The notes under the pieces: generated by a model
The model's input: only the letters and a program-made list of their open reading frames with translations
The model's database searches: none
What the model was told of the DNA's origin: nothing
Made by a program: the position numbers and the translations under genes
Source of the DNA: an uncultured Clostridia bacterium
GTDB lineage: Bacteria > Bacillota > Clostridia > TANB77 > CAG-508
Length of the DNA stretch: 12,263 bases
Assembly: GCA_947623615.1 (NCBI GenBank)
Contig: CANQHH010000019.1
Span: 1-12,263, forward strand
Direction of reading: 5' to 3'
Shown: one piece after another, positions 6,549 through 12,263 of the stretch
How the letters are laid out: each line of letters starts with the position of its first letter
Position numbering within the stretch: the first letter of the stretch is position 1

Positions 6549-8941
6549 TGTTAGGTAGCAAATATGAGAATTTGGTAAAATTACAAGAACAGGGATTTAA
6601 TATAGCAAAATTTGAAATAATACGATTTGAAGATGTTATAGAAAATACTGAAGGAATAGAGCAAATTTTAGAAAATAATAAAAACAAAACAAACAAGGAA
6701 ATAAGTGGCTTATTAAAAAATTATATAGAAAATAACATGAAAAAAGATTTTGAAATAAGCTTAAAATGTGATAAATATGCGGTAAGATCATCATCTAATA
6801 TTGAAGATGGAAAAAATGACAGTTTTGCAGGGCAGTTTGATACATATTTAAATGTAGAAAAAGAAAATCTAAATATAAAAATAATTGAGTGTTTTAAATC
6901 TTTATATAATGAAAATGTGCTTGATTATATATTGGAGAAAAAAATCAATATTATAGATTTAAAAATGAATGTAATAATACAAGAAATGGTAGAATCCGAA
7001 TATTCTGGAATAGTTTTTACTGCTAATCCACAAGGAATTTTAAATGAAAGCGTTATTGTTGTAGGAGAAGGATTAGGGGAAAATATTGTATCAGATAAAA
7101 TTAAGACAACAAGCTATTTCTATAATTTGAATGATAAATTGTATTATTTTGAAGGAACACATGATTATTTGAAAAAAAATCAAATAGAAGAATTGATAGA
7201 TATTTCTCAAAATATAACCAATATTTTGGGGAAATATTTAGATATTGAATTTGGAATATTTAATAATAAGATATATATATTACAAGCAAGAGATATTACT
7301 ACAATAAATGACCAAAAACCATTAATTCTTGATAATAGTAATATAGTTGAAAGTTATCCTGGGATAAGTCTTCCACTAACTATATCTTTTGTGAATTCGG
7401 TTTATAGTGGCGTATTTAAAGGGGTGAGTAGAAGAATATTAAAAAACGAAAAAGAATTAGCTAAACATACAGATATATTTAATAACATGGTGGGTTCTGC
7501 TAATGGAAGAATTTACTATAAAATTAGCAACTGGTATACAATAATAAAATTTTTACCGTTTAGTAAAAAAATAATTCCAATATGGCAAGAAATGCTAGGT
7601 GTTAAAAATAAAAATTATGATAATGAAAAAATAAAACAGTCTTTTTTTGTAAGAATTATGACATATATAAATTCATTTTACGAATTACTAAAAGTGCCTA
7701 AAAATATGGAAATACTTAATGAAAAATTTATAAAAATTAATGAAGAATTTAATGAGAAATTCAGTTCATCATTAAATGAAAAAGAAATTATAAATTTATA
7801 TAAGAAAATAGAAGAAGAATTGCTTTCATGTTGGGACATAACATTATTAAATGATACTTACACATTTATATTTACAGGACTTTTGAAAAATAAATTGAAG
7901 AAAAAATACAAAAATTACGAAGAAAAGGCAAATGAATATATTTCTGGAATTACTAACATAGAAAGTATGAAACCAATCAAAGAATTGATTCGTCTGGCAT
8001 ATGAAAAAGATAGGTATTCTGAAAAAGAGTATGAGGATATGTTAGAAAAATACATAGACAAATATGGAGACAGGAATTTGGAAGAACTAAAGTTAGAAAG
8101 TTTAACATTTAGAACTAACCCTGAATTACTTGTGAAAAAAATACAAGAGTACAGGGAAGACATGAACAGACTAACAGAAATATATAACAATATGAATTCT
8201 GATGATAAAGAATATAACATAAAAGAAGGTTTTATAACTAAAAAATTAATTAAAAAGTGTACATTGGGCATAAAAAATAGAGAAATATCGAGACTAAATA
8301 GAAGCAGAATATTTGGCATGGTAAGAAGTATGATTTTGAGATTAGGCGAAATATATAAAGAGCAAGGACTTATACAAAATAGGGACGATATATTTTACTT
8401 ACAACTAGATGAAATAAAAAGCATGGTTGTAAATAAAGAAAACAAAACAGATATTATTAATAAAAGAAAAGAAGATTATAAATTATACAAGTGCTTGCCA
8501 GCATATACAAGAATTGTATTTATGGAAAAGGAATTTAATAAACATCATACAATAGTAAATATGAATAAATTCTATAATGATATGGATGAATTAAGAGGAA
8601 TACCTTGTTCAAATGGTAAAGTAGAAGGAGAAGCTTTAGTAATAACAAATATTAATGATGTAGGTAATGTAAAAAATAAAATTTTGGTGACTAAAATGAC
8701 AGATCCAGGTTGGGTATTTTTATTAGCTACAGCAAAAGGAATAATATCTGAAAAAGGTTCTCTATTATCACATACAGCAATAATTTCTAGAGAACTAAAA
8801 ATCCCATCAATAGTAGGTGTTAATAATTTGTTAAATACAATAAAAAGTGGAGATATTATAGAAATGGATGGAACTACAGGAATTATAAACATAATAAAAA
8901 AGGAAGAAAGAAGAGAAAAAGATGAATCATGTGCTATTTAA
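6548..8941 (+). CDS. PEP-synthase/rifampin-phosphotransferase-like enzyme 2
   Basis: A 797-residue paralogue of the enzyme at 1673-4186 with the same three-part plan. The ATP-binding domain (about 1-255) has G3-S-K5, R80-S-S82, S92-F-A-G-Q96, Q145-E-M-V148, F157-T-A-N-P161, G173-E-G-L-G-E178, D232-I-E234 and Q246-A-R248. The middle region begins with N263-S-N-I-V-E-S...P271-G and P276-L-T, a motif common in uncharacterised PEP-synthase-like proteins and not seen in paralogue 1. The phospho-His domain ends with G-S-L-L-S-H-T-A-I-I-S-R, His742. There is no PEP-synthase barrel. The N-terminus begins almost at the G-x-K motif and lacks the usual V-P-x-G, so it is trimmed relative to paralogue 1. 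The start codon overlaps the ubiA stop as TAATG, and the RBS is weak (AGG at 6536-6538), suggesting reinitiation. The acceptor substrate is unknown. Confidence 0.87.
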   Translation: MLGSKYENLVKLQEQGFNIAKFEIIRFEDVIENTEGIEQILENNKNKTNKEISGLLKNYIENNMKKDFEISLKCDKYAVRSSSNIEDGKNDSFAGQFDTYLNVEKENLNIKIIECFKSLYNENVLDYILEKKINIIDLKMNVIIQEMVESEYSGIVFTANPQGILNESVIVVGEGLGENIVSDKIKTTSYFYNLNDKLYYFEGTHDYLKKNQIEELIDISQNITNILGKYLDIEFGIFNNKIYILQARDITTINDQKPLILDNSNIVESYPGISLPLTISFVNSVYSGVFKGVSRRILKNEKELAKHTDIFNNMVGSANGRIYYKISNWYTIIKFLPFSKKIIPIWQEMLGVKNKNYDNEKIKQSFFVRIMTYINSFYELLKVPKNMEILNEKFIKINEEFNEKFSSSLNEKEIINLYKKIEEELLSCWDITLLNDTYTFIFTGLLKNKLKKKYKNYEEKANEYISGITNIESMKPIKELIRLAYEKDRYSEKEYEDMLEKYIDKYGDRNLEELKLESLTFRTNPELLVKKIQEYREDMNRLTEIYNNMNSDDKEYNIKEGFITKKLIKKCTLGIKNREISRLNRSRIFGMVRSMILRLGEIYKEQGLIQNRDDIFYLQLDEIKSMVVNKENKTDIINKRKEDYKLYKCLPAYTRIVFMEKEFNKHHTIVNMNKFYNDMDELRGIPCSNGKVEGEALVITNINDVGNVKNKILVTKMTDPGWVFLLATAKGIISEKGSLLSHTAIISRELKIPSIVGVNNLLNTIKSGDIIEMDGTTGIINIIKKEERREKDESCAI

Positions 8942-9986
8942 TTTGGAAAAGAAATATATAAAAGAGTTTATTAGTTTACCTAAAAAATTATACAAGGAAA
9001 ATAACACTGAAGATGCTGGAGAAGTAAAAAAAATTTTAGAAGAAAAGCATCCATTAAGTAAATATTTTAAACTATATAAGTTTCTTATATATAATAATAA
9101 AGAAGTAGTTGGGAGATTTGCTATTACAGTATATCCAAATGATGATACTGCATATATTGGCTTTTTTGAATGTATAAATGATGAAAATGTAGCAAAATAT
9201 TTATTTGATACTGCACGTGAATTCGCAAAGAAAAATAAATTTAAAAGAATTGTTGGACCAGTAGATGCATCATTTTGGATAAAATATAGACTTAAAATAA
9301 ATATGTTTGATAAAAAGCCATACACAGGTGAGCCATATAATAAAGAATATTACTTAAAATTGTTTTTGGATAATAATTATAAAATTATAGAACATTATAC
9401 ATCTAGTATATATGAAAATATTGATTACAATTATGAAAATGATAAATATTCTAATAGGTATGATGAGTTTATAAAAAATGGTTATAGAATAGAAAGCCCT
9501 AATATGGAAAATTATCATAACATTTTAAAAGATTTATATAAGTTAATAACTGAATTATATAGTGATTTTCCTGTTTATAAAGATTTATCAGAAGCGGATT
9601 TTATTGCTACTTTTAGCGGTTATAAAAAAATTATGAACCCTGAAATGATAAAATTTGCATATTATAATGATAAAATGGTAGGGTTTTATATAAGTATACC
9701 TAACTATAACAATTTAGTATATAACATAAATTTAGTAAACTTAATAAAGATTTTAAAATTAAAGAAAAAGCCGAAGGAGTATATTATGCTGTATATGGGA
9801 GTTGATCAAGAACACCGAGGCTTAGGAAAAGCAATTGTTTATAGCATAATGACAGAATTAATGAAAAATAAATTGCCAAGTATAGGTGCATTAGCAAGAG
9901 ATGGAAAAGTAACACAAAGATATGTAGAAGAATTAATAAAGGATAGATATGAATATGCTTTATTGGAGGATAAAATAGATGGTTGA
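8922..9986 (+). CDS. tandem GNAT-like acyltransferase
   Basis: A 354-residue soluble protein that reads as two GNAT-like halves. The first (about 1-175) has I79-G-F-F-E83, then G112-P-V-D-A-S116 and Y134-T-G-E-P-Y139-N with Y143-Y144, an arrangement like the YghO-type family of putative acyltransferases. The second (about 185-350) has the acyl-CoA pyrophosphate-binding loop V294-D-Q-E-H-R299-G-L-G302-K-A, which is the canonical R-G-x-G-x-A-type motif A. It could transfer an acyl or aminoacyl group to an amine. In this operon an amino-lipid made by Psd is one possible acceptor (inference). The start overlaps the upstream gene by 20 nt and has only a weak purine-rich RBS, but the N-terminal residues look complete. 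The following ligase gene overlaps its end by 8 nt, implying a joint role. Confidence 0.78.
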   Translation: MNHVLFNLEKKYIKEFISLPKKLYKENNTEDAGEVKKILEEKHPLSKYFKLYKFLIYNNKEVVGRFAITVYPNDDTAYIGFFECINDENVAKYLFDTAREFAKKNKFKRIVGPVDASFWIKYRLKINMFDKKPYTGEPYNKEYYLKLFLDNNYKIIEHYTSSIYENIDYNYENDKYSNRYDEFIKNGYRIESPNMENYHNILKDLYKLITELYSDFPVYKDLSEADFIATFSGYKKIMNPEMIKFAYYNDKMVGFYISIPNYNNLVYNINLVNLIKILKLKKKPKEYIMLYMGVDQEHRGLGKAIVYSIMTELMKNKLPSIGALARDGKVTQRYVEELIKDRYEYALLEDKIDG

Positions 9987-11412
9987 AATGAACGAAATAA
10001 TAAAAAATGCTTACGAAAAATGGAAAGATAAAGACTATATTTTTGAGAAAAAAGAAAATGAATTTAAAGCAATAACATATGGTGAATTTATAAAAAAAGT
10101 AAATGTGTTAGCACAAGAACTATTAAACAAAGGATTAAAAAACAAGAAAATAATAGTTTTTGGACCAAATTCTACATATTATATGATTGCTGATTTAGCT
10201 ATTCTGGCTTATGTGGGAATAACAGTAAATGTTAATTGTCAAACAGGGAAAGATGAATTAACTCAAATAATAAAATTACTTGGAGTTGATGCTATAATAT
10301 ATGATGAAAGACAAGAAAAATTATTTAGTGAAATAAAAAAAGAAGTTAAAGAAATCGAATATATAGGTATGCAAACAATTATTGATAATTTAAAAACAGA
10401 ATTAGCAAGTTTTGATTTTGAACAAAAAGATGAAAATTTATGTGCGAAAATTATATATTCTAGTGGAACTACATCTGAACCAAAGGGGATAATGCTATCA
10501 TTAAAAAATATTTTTTCTGGCTGGGTTCCATTACAAAAAAGAACTCCTTTTACATATAAAGATTCTACATATTTATTTTTACCATTACATCATACTTATG
10601 CTAATATATATAATTTTATTTATTCATTACTATCAGGAATGAGCATATATTTATGTAGTGGGATTGATAACATAGAAACAGAGCTAAAAGAAATAAATCC
10701 AACCATATTTTGTGCTGTACCATTAATATATAAAAAAATATATTTAAACAATATAGATAGCCTTAATACTGCATTTGGAACTAATATTAAATATCTATAT
10801 TGTGGAGGTGCTAAATTTGATGTGGAACTTAGGAAGAAATACAAACAATGCGGATTACCAATGTTTGAAGCATATGCACTTACTGAAACTGCATCATCAC
10901 TTAGTATTGAATATCCAAATAAAGATGATTTTGAAAGTGTAGGAACTATTTTTGAAAATATTGATGTTAAAATAATTGATAAAGATGAAAATGGTATAGG
11001 AGAAATAGTAGTTAAAGGAGATAATGTTTTTTTAGGATATGCAAATAATGAGAGATTAACCAAAAGTGCATTTACAAAAAATGGATATTTTAAAACAGGT
11101 GATTACGGCTATATAGATGATAGCAATAAATTATATGTTATTGGAAGAAAAAGTGATGTAATAATTGGTGGGAATGGAGAAAATGTTTATCCTAAAGAAA
11201 TTGAGAAAAAACTAAAGGAATATAGTTCAGATATAATTAAAATACAAGCGTTTTTGTGTGATAATAAAGTAAATTATAAAATATTTATTAAAGAAAATAG
11301 TAATATCAATCTAGATGATATAATCACAAAATATAATAGTAATGCAACTAAAAAAGATTGCGTAAAGTTTTATCAAACAATATATTCAAATAAAAAAAGT
11401 TTTAAAGAGTAA
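9979..11412 (+). CDS. short AMP-forming acyl-CoA/acyl-acid ligase
   Basis: A 477-residue member of the ANL adenylating superfamily, which activates a carboxylic acid as acyl-AMP and passes it to CoA or a carrier thiol. Motifs seen in order: the P-loop Y160-S-S-G-T-T-S-E-P-K-G170 (A3), Y299-A-L-T-E303-T (A5), T373-G-D375 (A7), and the hinge G389-R-K-S-D393 with G400-E-N-V-Y-P405 (A8). The C-terminal subdomain is minimal, and the protein stops right after I468-Y-S-N-K-K-S-F-K476-E. The lysine there (K476, or K472/K473) probably stands in for the A10 catalytic Lys, although the usual P-x-T-x-x-G-K is not recognisable. The chain type of the acid is not readable. No acyl carrier protein gene is in the window. 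GGAGG (9965-9969) lies 9 nt before the ATG. It is the last gene of the operon, followed by a terminator. Confidence 0.88.
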   Translation: MVEMNEIIKNAYEKWKDKDYIFEKKENEFKAITYGEFIKKVNVLAQELLNKGLKNKKIIVFGPNSTYYMIADLAILAYVGITVNVNCQTGKDELTQIIKLLGVDAIIYDERQEKLFSEIKKEVKEIEYIGMQTIIDNLKTELASFDFEQKDENLCAKIIYSSGTTSEPKGIMLSLKNIFSGWVPLQKRTPFTYKDSTYLFLPLHHTYANIYNFIYSLLSGMSIYLCSGIDNIETELKEINPTIFCAVPLIYKKIYLNNIDSLNTAFGTNIKYLYCGGAKFDVELRKKYKQCGLPMFEAYALTETASSLSIEYPNKDDFESVGTIFENIDVKIIDKDENGIGEIVVKGDNVFLGYANNERLTKSAFTKNGYFKTGDYGYIDDSNKLYVIGRKSDVIIGGNGENVYPKEIEKKLKEYSSDIIKIQAFLCDNKVNYKIFIKENSNINLDDIITKYNSNATKKDCVKFYQTIYSNKKSFKE

Positions 11413-11422
11413 TAATTATAAA

Positions 11423-11455
11423 AACAATCAACTAATTTTAGTGGTTGTTTTTTTT
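11423..11455 (+). terminator. Rho-independent terminator ending the lipid operon
   Basis: AACAATCA (11423-11430) and CTA (11432-11434) pair with TAGTGGTTGTT (11439-11449), with one bulged A, one G-U pair and a tiny T-rich loop. The stem is followed by an uninterrupted T8 run (11448-11455). It begins 10 nt after the stop of the ligase gene, the expected place for the end of the eight-gene transcript. Confidence 0.82.
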
Positions 11456-11538
11456 ATGGAAAATATATTTATTCTTTTCAATATTTTTTCAATGTTAATG
11501 TTGTATATTACAGAAGAAGGATAAGGAGGTTAGAAAAA

Positions 11539-12263
11539 ATGAAAAGGAAAATATTACTTATTGCATTTATTATTGTTATGTTAGTTGGAAGTTTTTTTAT
11601 AGGTAGACAGGTTGGATTAAAAAATCAAGATGATAAAGCTAAAACAGTTATTAAAAATGAAACGGTTTCAAGCCATGATATAAAAAAGACATTAACAGCC
11701 TCAGGTTCAGTAGAGGCTAAGACAACTGAAAAACTTGACTTAACTACTACAAAATATTTTAAAACTATGTGTGTAGAAAGTGATGATACAGTAAATAAAG
11801 GAGATAAAATTTTAGAATATACAAATGGAACATATTTAACAGCTCCTTATGATTGTGTTATTAAAAGCTATGATGTGCCAGAAACAGAGAGTATATGTAC
11901 ATCATCAAATTATGTTGAAGTAGCTGATTTAGATAATCTTATTGTAAATATTACAATAAATGAAAACGAAATAAATGATGTAAAAGAGGGGCAAGAAGTT
12001 GAAATTACTCTAACTGCAGATGAAACTAAAGCATATACTGGAAAAATCACAAAAATTGATTCTGTTGGAACATTTGCTTCATCTGGTACAACATTTACAG
12101 CGACTGTGGAATTTGAAAATGATGATACAATAAAACTTGGTATGAGTACATCATGTACAGTTATATTGAAAGAAGAAAAAGAAGTTGCTTCAGTTCCAAT
12201 AGAAAGTATTTCTGAAAATGCTAACGGAGAAAAATATGTAACAAAGGTAAATGAAGATAATAC
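11539..12263 (+). CDS. HlyD/MacA-like membrane fusion protein (periplasmic-adaptor type), 3' end outside window
   Basis: An open frame of 241 complete codons runs off the window end. The N-terminus M-K-R-K followed by a hydrophobic stretch (about residues 5-22) is a signal anchor. An alkaline, Ser/Thr-rich linker then leads to T51-L-T-A-S-G-S-V-E-A, typical of the start of the mature adaptor core. A half-lipoyl motif (V79-E...D83-T-V-N-K-G-D89, then T101-A-P-Y-D-C-V-I) and a beta-barrel with V127-A-D130-L-D-N-L-I135 and G201-M-S-T-S follow, ending in V219-P-I-E-S-I. Such adaptors work with ABC transporters of the MacB type, whose gene would be expected just downstream. The hairpin between the two loci makes this a separate unit. 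The RBS is near perfect (AAGGAGG, 11523-11529), 9 nt before ATG 11539. TATATT at 11504-11509 may be its -10 box, but I see no matching -35. Confidence 0.88.
   Translation, partial: MKRKILLIAFIIVMLVGSFFIGRQVGLKNQDDKAKTVIKNETVSSHDIKKTLTASGSVEAKTTEKLDLTTTKYFKTMCVESDDTVNKGDKILEYTNGTYLTAPYDCVIKSYDVPETESICTSSNYVEVADLDNLIVNITINENEINDVKEGQEVEITLTADETKAYTGKITKIDSVGTFASSGTTFTATVEFENDDTIKLGMSTSCTVILKEEKEVASVPIESISENANGEKYVTKVNEDN

Noticed and set aside
1673..8941. A rifampin-resistance function for the two phosphotransferases
   Set aside because: The domain order is the same, but the middle regions show no rifampin-binding signature that I recognise and the operon concerns lipids. I kept only the general fold name.
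1..12263. Archaeal origin of the window, suggested by CarS plus UbiA
   Set aside because: The 5S-tRNA arrangement, TATAAT boxes, GGAGG sites, T-run terminators and clostridial PssA/Psd forms are bacterial.

Overview
The window comes from a very AT-rich, low-GC Gram-positive bacterium, most probably a member of the Clostridia. Signs of this are a bacterial 5S rRNA followed by a tRNA-Asn with an encoded CCA end, strong GGAGG-type ribosome binding sites, bacterial -10 boxes, and PssA and Psd proteins whose motif variants (an 11-residue R-to-G spacing in PssA, D-Y-H-R-Y and L-H-T-V in Psd) look clostridial. Everything recognised is on the + strand.

Layout. Positions 1-73 are the 3' end of a 5S rRNA gene and 84-159 a tRNA-Asn(GUU), the tail of an rRNA operon. 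A terminator-like hairpin follows at 233-273, overlapping a 16-bp perfect inverted repeat. Positions 466-969 encode a Nudix hydrolase with its own strong RBS. A 13-bp inverted repeat with a T-run (977-1022) separates it from the main locus and overlaps an extended -10 promoter.

The main locus is a tight eight-gene operon, 1074-11412, in which gaps are at most 11 nt and most junctions overlap. Its order is: CarS-like CTP transferase (CDP-archaeol synthase family); PEP-synthase/rifampin-phosphotransferase-like enzyme 1; PssA (CDP-lipid:serine phosphatidyltransferase); Psd (phosphatidylserine decarboxylase); UbiA-family prenyltransferase; PEP-synthase-like enzyme 2; tandem GNAT-like acyltransferase; and a short acyl-AMP ligase. 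A hairpin with a T8 run ends the operon at 11423-11455. A separate gene with an excellent RBS then starts at 11539 and encodes a HlyD/MacA-type membrane fusion protein, cut by the window end.

How the genes may work together (inference). CarS, PssA and Psd form a complete route from a phosphatidic-acid-like lipid through a CDP-lipid and a phosphatidylserine-like lipid to a phosphatidylethanolamine-like lipid. A UbiA-type enzyme next to a CarS-type enzyme recalls the archaeal order of ether-lipid synthesis (DGGGP synthase, then CarS, then archaetidylserine synthase and decarboxylase). The two ATP-dependent His-phosphotransferases have no PEP-synthase barrel, so they probably phosphorylate an unknown acceptor such as an alcohol or lipid precursor. 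The ligase and GNAT pair could activate and transfer an acyl group, possibly to the amine of the finished head group. The whole reads as a dedicated pathway for an unusual, perhaps prenyl-containing, amino-phospholipid. I do not know of a described pathway with exactly this gene set, but I could not search for one.
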